A stretch of 64,000 nt of DNA, from the NCBI RefSeq assembly GCF_030285625.1, contig NZ_CP127294.1:5922001-5986000 (forward strand), given 5' to 3'. The notes below the pieces were generated by a model that searched no databases, was not told where the DNA came from, and saw only the letters and a program-made list of their open reading frames with translations. The translations under genes were made by a program, and so were the position numbers. The DNA comes from Amycolatopsis sp. 2-15 (lineage in GTDB: Bacteria; Actinomycetota; Actinomycetes; Mycobacteriales; Pseudonocardiaceae). Numbering within the stretch: the stretch's first letter is position 1; every line of letters starts with the position of its first letter. This document shows positions 51,925 through 61,370 of the stretch, piece by piece.

Positions 51925-53304
51925 ATGGCTGCCCCCGTTTTGGATGTCGAGCGGAACACCATCACCCGCCGGATCTCGGAGTACCTGTTCGGTCTCCGTT
52001 ACGACGATCTCTCGGACGGCGTCGCGGAGATCGTCAAGATCTTCACCCTCGAAGCCATCGGTCACATGGTGCTCGCGCACGCCCAGCCGGTGAGCCGGAT
52101 GCTGGTCGGGTATGCCCGCGAACTCGGGGCGAAGCGGGAGGCCCAGATCTTCGGGGGTGGCTTCAAAACCTCCGTCGCCGAGGCCGCGTATGTGAACGGA
52201 TCGCTTGCCCATGCCGATGAGCTCGAGTCGTACGGCACGGTGCCGGGTTCCGGGCTCGTCCCGCCGATCGTCGCCGGTCTCACCGTCGGTGACTACAAGA
52301 ACTCCTCCGGCCGCGACTACCTCACCGCGGTCGTCGCGGGCATCGAGATGCAGGGGCGTCTGGGCATGTCCGGCATCGGCGCCTGCGATCGCGGTTTCAT
52401 GGGCATTTCGCTCGTCGGTCCCGCCGCCGCGGCCGTCACCGGCGGCCGCCTGCTCGGCCTCGATGTCGACCAGCTACAGAACGCTCTCGGCGCCGCGCTG
52501 CCGCTGGGCAACGGCAGCACCCGCGGCTGCGGCTCGATGGCACACGTGCACGAGGCGGGCGTTCCCATCCGCTCCGGGGTCTTCGCCGCGCAGATGGCCG
52601 GTCGTGGCTTCACCAGCTGCGTCGACTTCCTCGACGGCGCCCACTCGTGGGGCGTTCAGTATGCGGGCGTCGACGGCGCCCGGCCGTACGACGAGGCGAA
52701 GCTCCTCGAGGGCCTGGGCGAGCGGTTTTTCGTCCAGACCGTCGGAATCGCGCCGAAGCGTTATGGTTCCTGCGGCCTCACACACCAGACGATCTACGGA
52801 ACCATCGAGCTGATGCGGGAGAACGACATCGGCCCGGATGACATCGCGCACGTCGAGCTGATCGTCCCGCCGTGGGCCGACCGCATCGCGCCGTACCGCG
52901 AGCCGGTCAGCGGGGAGCAGGCCAAGTTCAGCATTCGGCAGGGGGTCGCCGGTCTGCTGGTCGGTGGCATTCCCGAGCTGCCGTACACCGACGCGTTCGA
53001 CGACCAGGCAGCCCGCGACCCCCGTTACGTCGAAGCTCGCAAGCGGGTCACCGTCACCGTCACCGAGGGCGAGAGCGTCCGCGGGTTCGCCGACCAGACG
53101 GTCAAGGCCACCTTGGCCGACGGTCGGGTGATCACCAAGGTGGTCGGCAGCCTCGAGGACACCAGCTACACGCTCGACGAGCGCATCGCGATGTTCAAGA
53201 ACACCGCGCAACGACTGGGCGGCAGCAAGGCCGACCGGATCGTGGACATCGTGATGGACCTGGAGAACCACACGATCGGCGAGATCGCCGCCCTGACGAG
53301 CTGA
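51925..53304 (+). CDS. MmgE/PrpD family protein
   Basis: 459 residues. MmgE/PrpD dehydratase/decarboxylase family: ARAAAY-like VAEAAYVNGSLAHADELES, VAGIEMQGRLGMSGIGAC, HVHEAGVPIRSGVFAAQMAG, RFFVQTVGIAPKRYGSCGLT and the C-terminal beta-rich lid. Relatives are 2-methylcitrate dehydratase, cis-aconitate decarboxylase and iminodisuccinate epimerase. ATG 51925 follows GAAGGAAGA. Divergent from the CoA transferase under shared palindromes, so the two probably act on the same carboxylic acid. Confidence 0.9.
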   Translation: MAAPVLDVERNTITRRISEYLFGLRYDDLSDGVAEIVKIFTLEAIGHMVLAHAQPVSRMLVGYARELGAKREAQIFGGGFKTSVAEAAYVNGSLAHADELESYGTVPGSGLVPPIVAGLTVGDYKNSSGRDYLTAVVAGIEMQGRLGMSGIGACDRGFMGISLVGPAAAAVTGGRLLGLDVDQLQNALGAALPLGNGSTRGCGSMAHVHEAGVPIRSGVFAAQMAGRGFTSCVDFLDGAHSWGVQYAGVDGARPYDEAKLLEGLGERFFVQTVGIAPKRYGSCGLTHQTIYGTIELMRENDIGPDDIAHVELIVPPWADRIAPYREPVSGEQAKFSIRQGVAGLLVGGIPELPYTDAFDDQAARDPRYVEARKRVTVTVTEGESVRGFADQTVKATLADGRVITKVVGSLEDTSYTLDERIAMFKNTAQRLGGSKADRIVDIVMDLENHTIGEIAALTS

Positions 53305-53864
53305 AGTGCGGTGGACTGCGAAGAAGGTGGTGCCGGGCTGGTGCGCTCGTTCGTGATCGGTGGTGGGGTGCCAGGTTGTGCCTTCCGGGTGCCGCTTCGG
53401 TTGTCGTGCGCGCCAGTCCGGTCAGTCGCCGTGATGTCGGGACCATCCCGCACGGCCCGTATCGCGCATTTGATCGCCGGTGCTCGTCTCCGGCGCCGAT
53501 GAGGACGATCCGGCCCGCAACAAGGGTGGCAAGGCCCCATCCCTTGCACTTGGCCGTGTCGGCCGAAGGCGTGCCACCCATTCGTCAACATCGGGGTTGA
53601 CGCAGGTCGGCGGGCCGCCTATTTTCACAAGGAGCGTTATCAGCCACGCGCCGCACACAACTCGTCCGGCGCCAACCGTCATGACGACTCGTTCTCACGG
53701 CACATGATCACCCGCGGACCGTCGATCACGGGAACTCGAAATGCGTCTGCAATTCGACCGAAAGATTGTAGTCAACGAGAAGTTGACTTTGTGAACACCA
53801 GAATTCAGCAGCCCGTTGAATCGGTGGCTCAGTGAGACCTCGTAAACCACACAACGACGTGAGG
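53305..53864. promoter_or_regulatory. Leader region of the RbsA/RbsC operon with regulon palindromes D
   Basis: 560 bp with no supported gene (no binding protein, although one would be expected here). Two palindromes: GTCAAC-ATCGGG-GTTGAC (53584-53601, perfect arms) and AGTCAAC-GAGAA-GTTGACT (53770-53788, perfect 7-bp arms but 5-base spacer), 264-281 and 77-95 bases before ATG 53865. Confidence 0.65.
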
Positions 53865-55487
53865 ATGGTCCGTACTGTGTCGAATGCGAACGCGGAGTCC
53901 ACAGTGTCCCGACTGGTACCGCGCCAGTCCGAAGCGGCTGAAGCCGTAGCCGACGTCGGCGGGCAGCCGACGCTGTCGGTGCGGAATCTGAGCAAGGCGT
54001 TCGGATCCACCCAGGCGCTCTGGCCCCTCGACCTCGACATCCGCCAAGGCGAGATCCACGCGTTGCTGGGGGAGAACGGCTCAGGCAAGTCCACCTTCAT
54101 CAAGTCGTTGTCCGGCTACCACGTTGCCGACACAGGCAGCGTCGAGGTCTGCGGTGAGAGCCTGACCCTCGGGTCAGTGAAGTCGGCGCACGACCTCGGT
54201 TGCCGGTTCGTCCACCAAGACCTGGGTCTCATCAGGACGGAAACCGTCCTCGACAACCTCTGTGCCGGTGGCTCGTACCGGACGGTCTTCGGCACCATCA
54301 GCGGCCGGGCGAATCGGCAGGCAGCCATGGCCGATCTGGCCCGCGCCGGCGTCGACATCGATCCGAAGCGCCGGTTGGAGACCCTCTCGCCCGCTGAGCA
54401 GACCGCCGTCGCGGTGGCCCGGGCACTGCGGTCGGACGACGGTGCCGAGCCGAAGTTGCTGGTGCTGGACGAGCCGACTGCACGACTCCCCCAGAAGGAA
54501 GTCGCACAGTTACTGGACATCGTCCGTGCGGTGGCTCGGGCGGGCGTCGCGGTGATCTACGTCAGCCACCGTGTCGACGAAGTGCTCGAGGTCGCCGACA
54601 CGGCAACAGTCCTGCGCGACGGGCACAAGGTCGCCACCCGCGACGTGAAGGAGCTGGACCGGCGCTCGCTCGTCGACTTGCTCGTGGGCGACGCCCTGGA
54701 CGACGTCGACATTTCCTCGCACAACGCCCCGACGGTCGACGCTCCGGTGCTGCTCGCGGTCGACTCGCTCAGTTCGGCGGAGCTGGACCGCGTGTCGTTC
54801 GAGGTGAAGCGGGGCGAGGTCGTGGGCATCGCCGGCATCACCGGCTCGGGCCGTGAGTCCATTCTGGCCACAGTTTTCGGCGAGCTACCGCGCGTGACCG
54901 GGTCTGTGCGCGTCGGCGGCTCGGAGATCAAGGCGGAGCGTCCGGACCTGTCCATCAAAGACGGCGTTGCGTACGTGCCACCGGATCGCAAGATCCGAGG
55001 CTCGATCGCGGACTCCTCGGCGCGCGAGAACCTGATGCTCGTGGACCTGACGAAGCACTGGAAGTTCCCGAAGATCTCCCGCCGGGGCGAGCACGCCGAG
55101 GTGATGCGCTGGTTCGAGCGGTTCTCGGTCCGCCCCGGCGACGATGCCGATCGCACGCTGTCCGCGTTCAGCGGCGGCAACCAGCAGAAGATTCTCTTCG
55201 GGAAGTGGATGCGCACAGAACCGCGCGTGCTGCTCCTCGACGAGCCCACTCAGGGCGTCGACATCGCCGCCAAGGCCGAGCTTCACAAGCAGATCCTGGC
55301 GGCCGCCACCGACGGCGGCGCCTGCGCGGTCATCAGTTCCTCCGACACCGAGGAGCTCATCTCGGTCTGCCATCGCATTCTGGTCATGCGGCACGGGCGG
55401 ATCGTCGGAACGCTCAGGGGAAAGGACAAGACAGTGGTCAACCTGTCTCACACCGCGTTCGGGACCGCCGGGGAGGCCCGGAAATGA
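53865..55487 (+). CDS. Sugar-type ABC ATPase with two nucleotide-binding domains (RbsA/MglA type)
   Basis: 540 residues from ATG 53865; GTG 53832 and 53877 are alternatives. First domain: Walker A GENGSGKST (69-77), signature LSPAEQTAVAVARAL, Walker B LLVLDEPTARL. Second domain: degenerate GITGSGRES, signature AFSGGNQQKI, Walker B VLLLDEPTQGVD. The first signature (SPAEQ) is less canonical than usual SVAQQQ. Works with the overlapping RbsC-type permease; no periplasmic binding protein gene is present nearby. Confidence 0.92.
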   Translation: MVRTVSNANAESTVSRLVPRQSEAAEAVADVGGQPTLSVRNLSKAFGSTQALWPLDLDIRQGEIHALLGENGSGKSTFIKSLSGYHVADTGSVEVCGESLTLGSVKSAHDLGCRFVHQDLGLIRTETVLDNLCAGGSYRTVFGTISGRANRQAAMADLARAGVDIDPKRRLETLSPAEQTAVAVARALRSDDGAEPKLLVLDEPTARLPQKEVAQLLDIVRAVARAGVAVIYVSHRVDEVLEVADTATVLRDGHKVATRDVKELDRRSLVDLLVGDALDDVDISSHNAPTVDAPVLLAVDSLSSAELDRVSFEVKRGEVVGIAGITGSGRESILATVFGELPRVTGSVRVGGSEIKAERPDLSIKDGVAYVPPDRKIRGSIADSSARENLMLVDLTKHWKFPKISRRGEHAEVMRWFERFSVRPGDDADRTLSAFSGGNQQKILFGKWMRTEPRVLLLDEPTQGVDIAAKAELHKQILAAATDGGACAVISSSDTEELISVCHRILVMRHGRIVGTLRGKDKTVVNLSHTAFGTAGEARK

Positions 55488-56500
55488 GCCGACTCGGTCT
55501 GGACCGCTTCAGCGCCCTCTACCTCGGCGCGATCTTCATCATCACGTTCGGCATCTGGACGCCGGACCTGTTCCTCACGATGTCGACCGTTCAGTCGATC
55601 GCCTCGGCCCAGGCCATCGTCGCGATCATGGCGATCGCCCTCATCGTGCCTCTCTCCGCCGGTGTTTTCGACCTCTCGATCGGTGCGGTCGTCAACCTCT
55701 CTGCGGTCATCGTGGCGATCCAGCAAGAGCGCAGCGGCTGGGGCATGTGGGAGTCGATTGCCCTGGCGGTCGGTGTCTCCGTGCTCGTCGGTGTGGTCAA
55801 CGCCTTCATCGTCGTGAAACTCCGGGTCGGCTCGTTCATCGCGACCCTCGGCACGGGGACCGTCATCGGCGCCGTCCAAGTGATCGTCTCGAACCAGACT
55901 CAGCCGCTGCCGCCGACTACCCCGGGCTGGGCCGAGCTCACCCAGACCGAGGTCGGCGGCTTCCAGGTGATCATCGTGTACTTGCTCGTGATCGCACTGT
56001 TCTTCTGGTGGCTCCTCGGCCACACCCCATTGGGCCGCAGGCTCTACGCCATCGGTGGTAATCCCGACGCGGCCCGGCTCTCGGGGGTCAAGGTCGAAAA
56101 CCACATCTGGTTCTCGCTGATCGTCTCCTCGGCGCTGTGTGGCGTCGCCGGGGTGCTGTACTGCTCGCTCTCCGGACCATCGCTGACCTTCGGCACGGCA
56201 CTGTTGCTTCCGGCCTTCGCGGCGGCGTTCCTCGGGTCGACCCAGCTCAAGCCGGGCCGGTTCAACATCTGGGGCACGGTGATCGCGGTGTACGTCCTGG
56301 CGATCGGCATCCAGGGCTTGCAGTACGTCACCGGCGTGCAGTGGCTGGGTGACATGTTCAACGGCATCTCGCTCATCGTGGCCGTCGGCTTCGCGTCGCT
56401 TTCCCCGCGGATCCGGGCCAGGCGCATCGAGCGGGCGGCGGTCGAGAACCGCCTCAAGGCCGCCGAGGACGAGCCGGCCGAGGAACTCGTCTCCGGCTGA
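55484..56500 (+). CDS. Sugar-type ABC permease (RbsC type)
   Basis: 338 residues from ATG 55484 (ATGA overlap). About eight to ten membrane segments; IALIVPLSAGVFDLSIGAVV and GHTPLGRRLYAIGGNPDAAR, AARLSGVKV are hallmarks of the RbsC/MglC family. The C-terminus is a charged cytosolic tail. Substrates of the family include pentoses, autoinducer-2, nucleosides and small aromatic or terpenoid acids in some actinobacteria. Confidence 0.93.
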   Translation: MSRLGLDRFSALYLGAIFIITFGIWTPDLFLTMSTVQSIASAQAIVAIMAIALIVPLSAGVFDLSIGAVVNLSAVIVAIQQERSGWGMWESIALAVGVSVLVGVVNAFIVVKLRVGSFIATLGTGTVIGAVQVIVSNQTQPLPPTTPGWAELTQTEVGGFQVIIVYLLVIALFFWWLLGHTPLGRRLYAIGGNPDAARLSGVKVENHIWFSLIVSSALCGVAGVLYCSLSGPSLTFGTALLLPAFAAAFLGSTQLKPGRFNIWGTVIAVYVLAIGIQGLQYVTGVQWLGDMFNGISLIVAVGFASLSPRIRARRIERAAVENRLKAAEDEPAEELVSG

Positions 56501-56543
56501 TCGGCCGATGCGGGGAGTCGGCTCACGTTCGAAGGGAACACCA

Positions 56544-57330
56544 TTGCAGGCAGGACAACTGCTTGACGGCGACCGCGTCGTCGTGGTCGGAGGCGGGGGG
56601 ATGGGCAATGGCCGCGCGATCGGCAAAGGGGTTGCCACGGCCGGGGCGCGGGTCGTCCTCATCGACATCGACCCCGACTGCGTCGCCGAGGCCGTGCAGG
56701 ACATCAGGGCGACCGGCGGAAAGGCGCTCGGGCTGGTCGGCGACGTCCGCAATCCGGCCGACGTCGAACGGTTGATGACGGAGGCGGTCGGCCGGCTCGG
56801 TGGCCTGGACTCGTTGGTCACGGTCGTCGGCGGCTATTCGCTGTTCACGTCCTGGACCCCGCTGGCGGAGGTCACCGACGACCAGTGGCAGCTGATGATG
56901 GACCTGAACCTCACGTCATGCGCTTTGCCCGCGCCGCCGTCCGGGTCTTCCTCGATCAGGCAACCACGGGCTCCATCGTCAGCATCGGCTCGATCTCCGG
57001 CACCGTGGCCAGCCCCTACGCCACCGCCTACGGTGCGGCCAAGGCCGGCCTCGCGAATTTCGCGAAGTCGGTTTCGGTCGAGTACGGCGAAAAGGGCATC
57101 CGGATGAATCTGGTCTCCTGCGGGGTCATCGCCACTGCCGATCCGACCGTCTTCACGAGCCGCACCCGGCCGCCCGGACTGGCCGACCCGAGGAGATCGC
57201 CAACGCCGTCGTCTTCCTGGCCTCGCGGCATTCGTCCTACATCAATGGCCAGAACCTCATTGCCGACGGCGCACTGACGGCGCGGTTCCCGCTTCCCGTG
57301 CCAGGGGTGCCGGTCAACGTTGCCGGCTAG
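56544..57330 (+). pseudogene. Short-chain dehydrogenase/reductase with two apparent frameshifts
   Basis: TTG 56544 gives DGDRVVVVGGGGMGNGRAIG (NAD loop) through MMDLNLT. Near 56915 the frame changes and HVMRFARAAVRVFLDQ, SIVSIGSISGTVASPYATAY and GAAKAGLANFAKSV carry the Ser and Tyr-x3-Lys centre. Near 57175 a second change leads to RPEEIANAVVFLASRHSSYI, NGQNLIADGALTARFP to the stop at 57330. All expected SDR parts are present, so either a recently damaged gene or two sequencing indels. Position between RbsC and hydrolase genes fits one operon. Confidence 0.75.
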
Positions 57331-57504
57331 CCGGTGGCTTTTCGCATCAGCGACCCGGCCTGACGTGCACGCTCGCTCCCGCTTCCCATCGATCACGTCT
57401 TCGACGTCGATGGTCGTGAGGTGGCGAGCTGTATTTCTGAGATCGATCTTCGGTTCCGCGGCACTCGCAGGTCGGGAACTGACGTCCATACCTGGGAGGC
57501 AACA

Positions 57505-58296
57505 ATGAGGTTCGTCTTGGTGCACGGCGCGGCGCACGGTGCGTGGTGCTGGGAACTGCTGATCCCCGAGCTGGTCAAGCTCGGTCACGAGGCCGTCGCA
57601 ATCGACCTGCCCGGCGCGGGAGAACGGAGTGGAGAACCCGCCTCGATCGCCGGCTACCGTGACGCGGTCATCGACATGATGGAGAGCGGGGATGTGCTTG
57701 TCGGACACTCGATGGGGTCTGCCGTAGTCGCCGTCGCCGCCGACGCCCGCCCGGATCTCGTCGGGCACCTGTGTTTGGTCGCCGGTCCGCTGCCGGTCGA
57801 GGGCAAGCCACTGTCGTACCAGTCCACGTCGCCGACCGTGGGCGGAACTGCCGCTGCGCAGGATGAGGAGGAGTCGGCCGCCGAGCGGTCCATGAAATTC
57901 ACCGAAGACGGTTTGGCCTTCTACTGGGACAAGGAGGGCGCGCGCGAGACCTTCTACGGTGACTGCGACGACGATATCGTCGATTGGGCCACTGCGAGAC
58001 TGACCCCGCAGCCCCTCGCGCCGGTGATCGAGCCGATTCAGCTGCCCAACCTGGCCGCCGCGGACCTGCCCCGCAGCTATGTGGTCTGCCTGCAGGACCG
58101 GTCGTTCCCGCCCCGCCCCTCCCGCCTGCAGGCACGCCGCCTGGGCGTGCAACCCCTGACGATCAACACATCGCACTCGCCCTTTCTGAGCCGTCCCGCA
58201 CTGTTCGCGGACCTGTTGGTGCGTGGGCTGGATACGCCCTCGCTGCGGCCGGCCTCCGTCGACGAGGACCCGTTTGCCGCCTCCGCCACGGGATGA
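57505..58296 (+). CDS. Alpha/beta hydrolase (EstC/methylesterase-like)
   Basis: 263 residues. RFVLVHGAAHGAWCWELLIP is the oxyanion HG motif typical of the plant-methylesterase/EstC group; nucleophile Ser in LVGHSMGSAV; catalytic His in INTSHSPFLSRP; a charged lid between. ATG 57505 follows GGGAGG. Overlaps the LLM oxidoreductase start. Likely cleaves an ester or lactone formed in the pathway, an inference from neighbours. Confidence 0.87.
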   Translation: MRFVLVHGAAHGAWCWELLIPELVKLGHEAVAIDLPGAGERSGEPASIAGYRDAVIDMMESGDVLVGHSMGSAVVAVAADARPDLVGHLCLVAGPLPVEGKPLSYQSTSPTVGGTAAAQDEEESAAERSMKFTEDGLAFYWDKEGARETFYGDCDDDIVDWATARLTPQPLAPVIEPIQLPNLAAADLPRSYVVCLQDRSFPPRPSRLQARRLGVQPLTINTSHSPFLSRPALFADLLVRGLDTPSLRPASVDEDPFAASATG

Positions 58297-59141
58297 AGGC
58301 GATGCGGTTCAGCGTGACGGTCGTGGCGACCGATGCCGGTCCACCGCTCGTGGACGTCGCGCGGGCGGTCGAGGAGCGCGGGCTGGACGGGTTGTGGCTG
58401 CCGGACCACACCCACATGCCGGTGTCGCGGAGCGTTCCGTATCCGACGGGCGGCGACCTGCCCGAGCGGTACAAACGCAACCTCGACCCGGTCACCGGCC
58501 TGGCGCTGGCAGCCGCCGTCACCCGGCGCATCAGGGTCGGAACGGGGGTGTTGCTGCCCGCGCAACGCGATCCGATGGTGACTGCGCGCGCCCTGGCCAC
58601 GCTCGACCAGCAGTCCGGGGGCCGCGTCGTGGTCGGCGCCGGCTACGGCTGGAACGTCGAGGAGATGGCCGACCACGGTGTGGATCCGGCGCGGCGGCGG
58701 TCCCGGACGCGGGAGCACGTCCTCGCCATGCGCCGGCTCTGGGAGGACGAAGTCGCTTCCTTCGCCGGGCCCCATGTTTCGTTCCGGCCCTCCTGGTCCT
58801 GGCCCAAGCCCGTTCAACGGCCGCTGCCCGTGCTCCTCGGCGGCAGTCCGTCGCGCACGCTGTGCAGCCACGTCGCCGAGTACGGCGACGGTTGGATCCC
58901 GCTCGGGCCGCGGGCGCTGGAGGAGGGCGTCGGCGCGGTGCGGGACGCGGTCGCGACCGCCGGGCGCGACCCTTCAGCGCTGGAGATCGTCCCGTTTCTG
59001 GGACCCGGCGTGTCGCAGCGGCGCTGGGATCGATGCGTGGCCGGCGGGGCGACGGAGCTGGCCGTGGACGTACCGCACGACGATTCGCTGTTCGACACAC
59101 TCGACGTTCTGGGCGATGCGGTCGCCGCCTGGCGGTTGTGA
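58293..59141 (+). CDS. LLM class (luciferase-like) F420/FMN-dependent oxidoreductase
   Basis: 282 residues from ATG 58293 (ATGA overlap). TIM-barrel LLM family: RAVEERGLDGLWLPDHTHMP, TGLALAAAVTRRIRVGTGVL, RDPMVTARALATLDQQSGGR and GAGYGWNVEEMADHGVDPAR. The GYGWN segment favours the F420-dependent TIGR03619-type group. Either a dehydrogenase/reductase or Baeyer-Villiger-type monooxygenase; sequence alone does not decide. Stop is 29 bases before palindrome E. Confidence 0.88.
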   Translation: MKAMRFSVTVVATDAGPPLVDVARAVEERGLDGLWLPDHTHMPVSRSVPYPTGGDLPERYKRNLDPVTGLALAAAVTRRIRVGTGVLLPAQRDPMVTARALATLDQQSGGRVVVGAGYGWNVEEMADHGVDPARRRSRTREHVLAMRRLWEDEVASFAGPHVSFRPSWSWPKPVQRPLPVLLGGSPSRTLCSHVAEYGDGWIPLGPRALEEGVGAVRDAVATAGRDPSALEIVPFLGPGVSQRRWDRCVAGGATELAVDVPHDDSLFDTLDVLGDAVAAWRL

Positions 59142-59169
59142 GGTCGATGAGTCTGGTTGCGTCTCGATC

Positions 59170-59189
59170 AGTCAACGTATATGTTGATT
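59170..59189 (+). promoter_or_regulatory. Regulon palindrome E overlapping the ribBA start region
   Basis: AGTCAAC-GTATAT-GTTGATT, one mismatch in the outer arm. It ends three bases before ATG 59192, so ribBA could have its own regulated promoter inside the operon and a very short or absent leader. Confidence 0.65.
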
Positions 59190-59191
59190 GC

Positions 59192-60475
59192 ATGGTCCAG
59201 GGAGACGACATCCAGGGTGTGGAGGCCGCGATCGCGGCAATCGCTCGCGGCGCGGTCGTCGTCGTCACCGACGATGACGACCGCGAGAACGAGGCAGATC
59301 TCGTCGTCGCAGCCGACGCGATGACCGTGGAGATCATGAACTTCATGGTCACCCACGGGCGGGGTCTGGTCTGCGCACCGATGGAAAGCCGCCGCCTGGA
59401 CGCCCTCGGCCTGCGGGACATGGTGCCCGAGGGCAATGACCCACTCGGCACGCGCTTCACCATCTCCGTGGATCTCGAGGTCCCCGGCAGCACCGGCATC
59501 AGCGCCGGGGACCGCTCGGCGACCGTCCGGGCGCTGGCCGACCACGCGACGACCGCGACCCAGCTGCGGACGCCAGGGCACATCTTCCCGTTGCGTTATG
59601 CCGAGGGAGGTGTCCTGGTTCGGCGGGGACACACCGAAGCCTCCGTCGACCTGGCCCGCCTCGCGGGCCGCGCGCCCGCGGCCGCCATCTGTGAGATCCT
59701 CGCCGACGACGGCACGACGCTCACCGGCTCGGCTGTCCGCGAGTTCGCCGCGAAACACGGGCTCGTCCTGGTCAGCATCGAACAACTCGCCGCTTACCGT
59801 CGCACGAACGAGCCTCTGCGGGTGGTCGAGCCGGAACAGTCTGTGCGCGGCTCCGTGAAGCGGGTCGTTGAGACCACCCTGCCGACCGAAACCGGCCTCT
59901 GGCGGGCCATCGGCTACCGCGACATGGTCACCGGAGCCGAGCACCTCGCGCTCGTCCTGGGCGACGTGGCGGCGCGGCAAGCTCCGCTCGTCCGGTTGCA
60001 CTCGGAGTGCCTCACCGGCGACGTCATCGGCTCGCTGCGCTGCGATTGCGGCCAGCAGCTGGAGAAATCGTTCCAGACGATCGCCCGCGAGGGCGCCGGC
60101 GTCGTGCTGTACATCGGCGGACACGAAGGCCGCGGGATCGGCTTGCTGAACAAGTTGCGCGCGTACGCGCTTCAGGATCGCGGCCGCGACACCGTCGACG
60201 CCAACCTGGAACTCGGCCTGTCCGCCGACTCGCGCACCTACGACCAGTCGATCGTCATACTGCAAGACCTCGGCCTGACCCGGGTGTGGCTGCTGACCAA
60301 CAACCCGGTCAAGATCGCCGCGCTGCAGGACGCGGGCATCGCGGTCGACGATGTCATCCCGTTGCGCATTCCGGCCACGCTGCACAGCGCGGCCTACCTG
60401 CTCGCGAAGGCCCGCCGCATGGGCCACCGGCTCGGCGATCTCGACGAGACCTACCCGCACCCTGCGTCACGGTAG
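59192..60475 (+). CDS. ribBA: Bifunctional DHBP synthase / GTP cyclohydrolase II (RibBA)
   Basis: 427 residues. RibB part at about 1-205: DDDDRENEADLV acidic loop, TGISAGDRSAT, RRGHTEASVDLARLAG. RibA part at about 215-427: LHSECLTGDVIGSLRCDCG zinc site, GHEGRGIGLLNKLRAY, GLTRVWLLTNNPVKI. Makes the two riboflavin precursors from ribulose-5-P and GTP. It is not next to ribE/ribH, so it looks like a pathway-dedicated extra copy boosting flavin supply for the LLM and flavoprotein enzymes. ATG 59192 directly follows palindrome E. Confidence 0.94.
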   Translation: MVQGDDIQGVEAAIAAIARGAVVVVTDDDDRENEADLVVAADAMTVEIMNFMVTHGRGLVCAPMESRRLDALGLRDMVPEGNDPLGTRFTISVDLEVPGSTGISAGDRSATVRALADHATTATQLRTPGHIFPLRYAEGGVLVRRGHTEASVDLARLAGRAPAAAICEILADDGTTLTGSAVREFAAKHGLVLVSIEQLAAYRRTNEPLRVVEPEQSVRGSVKRVVETTLPTETGLWRAIGYRDMVTGAEHLALVLGDVAARQAPLVRLHSECLTGDVIGSLRCDCGQQLEKSFQTIAREGAGVVLYIGGHEGRGIGLLNKLRAYALQDRGRDTVDANLELGLSADSRTYDQSIVILQDLGLTRVWLLTNNPVKIAALQDAGIAVDDVIPLRIPATLHSAAYLLAKARRMGHRLGDLDETYPHPASR

Positions 60476-60609
60476 TCCGCGCGGGACCCACCCTCTCTGC
60501 ACCCACCCTGATGCTTCGCTGAGCACGAATGCCAAGCTGCAGATGCGAGTGGGCGTCTTGTCGCTGATTTCACCCGGATCATCATTGCCGGTAATGGGGC
60601 ACAGGAACA

Positions 60610-60645
60610 CCCGCTTGTCGGCGCGGGTCTGCGCCGACAAGCGGG
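60610..60645. terminator. Strong bidirectional hairpin terminator
   Basis: CCCGCTTGTCGGCGC (60610-60624) pairs with GCGCCGACAAGCGGG (60631-60645), 15 bp perfect, 6-base loop, followed by TTT. Lies between convergent ribBA and DoxX genes. Confidence 0.85.
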
Positions 60646-60732
60646 TTTGGGTTGAACAGCCGGAGCGGGATCGCCAGGACCGGGACACTCCGAAACACCA
60701 GCGGGACGGCTGGGAACCGTGGTCCGTGCCGG

Positions 60733-61275
60733 CTATTCGCCTTCCTGCACCGCGGTTGCTCCGACGTTCCCGGCGGCGGGCTCTTCGGGTGCACTGGGCC
60801 GCCAGCCGGCGGCCAGCAGGGCACCGGCGCCGAGAACGCCGAGCAGGGCAGCACCGCCTCCCCACCACGCGGTGAAACGCAACCTCAGCACGTGGTCGAC
60901 CGACAGTGTCCCGGAGCCCAGCAGGGCCAGCGCGACGGCGGCGAGCGCGAGTGTCAAGACGTACTCGTAGCCGTCCTTGAAGACGAAGAAGCCGTGTTTC
61001 CGATGGACGGTCACTCCCGCGACAGTCGACACCCCGACCACCGCGGCCACGCACAGCGGCGTCACGAAACCCACCAGCAGGCCGAGACCTGCTGCCAGTT
61101 CGAGAACTCCGCTGACCACCGCGTGGGCGCGGGCCGGACGCAGACCGATTCCGGCGAACCAGCGTGCGGTGCCCTCGACTCCACCCGGCCCCCACAGGTG
61201 GTTGTATCCGTGCGCAGCCATGATCACGCCGAGGGTGAGGCGCAATAGCAGGGACGCGTATCCATCCACGGTCAT
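60733..61275 (-). CDS. DoxX family membrane protein
   Basis: 180 residues, four membrane segments: LLLRLTLGVIMAAHGYNHLW, GVLELAAGLGLLVGFVTPL, then two more, with a short Pro/Ala-rich tail. DoxX/DoxD-like proteins are membrane redox accessories. ATG 61275. On the minus strand between two terminators, so probably its own unit. Typical member length; function in this locus unknown. Confidence 0.85.
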   Translation of the reverse strand: MTVDGYASLLLRLTLGVIMAAHGYNHLWGPGGVEGTARWFAGIGLRPARAHAVVSGVLELAAGLGLLVGFVTPLCVAAVVGVSTVAGVTVHRKHGFFVFKDGYEYVLTLALAAVALALLGSGTLSVDHVLRLRFTAWWGGGAALLGVLGAGALLAAGWRPSAPEEPAAGNVGATAVQEGE

Positions 61276-61330
61276 GGTCGAACCGCCTTAGCACATGTCT
61301 CGTATCGGGCGTTTGACTTGGTAGTGCGAA

Positions 61331-61359
61331 GGCGCCGGCGGTCTCGGACCGCCGGCGCC
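61331..61359 (-). terminator. Hairpin terminator after the ferredoxin gene
   Basis: GGCGCCGGCGGTC (61331-61343) pairs with GACCGCCGGCGCC (61347-61359), 13 bp perfect, 3-base loop, just past the ferredoxin stop. Confidence 0.8.
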
Positions 61360-61370
61360 GGCCGAGCGGC

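Noticed and set aside
53584..53788. Reading the GTCAAC/TTGACA palindromes simply as -35 promoter hexamers
   Set aside because: The TTGAC half could act as a -35 box, but the conserved opposite half and fixed spacing at many promoters indicate a dimeric regulator site.
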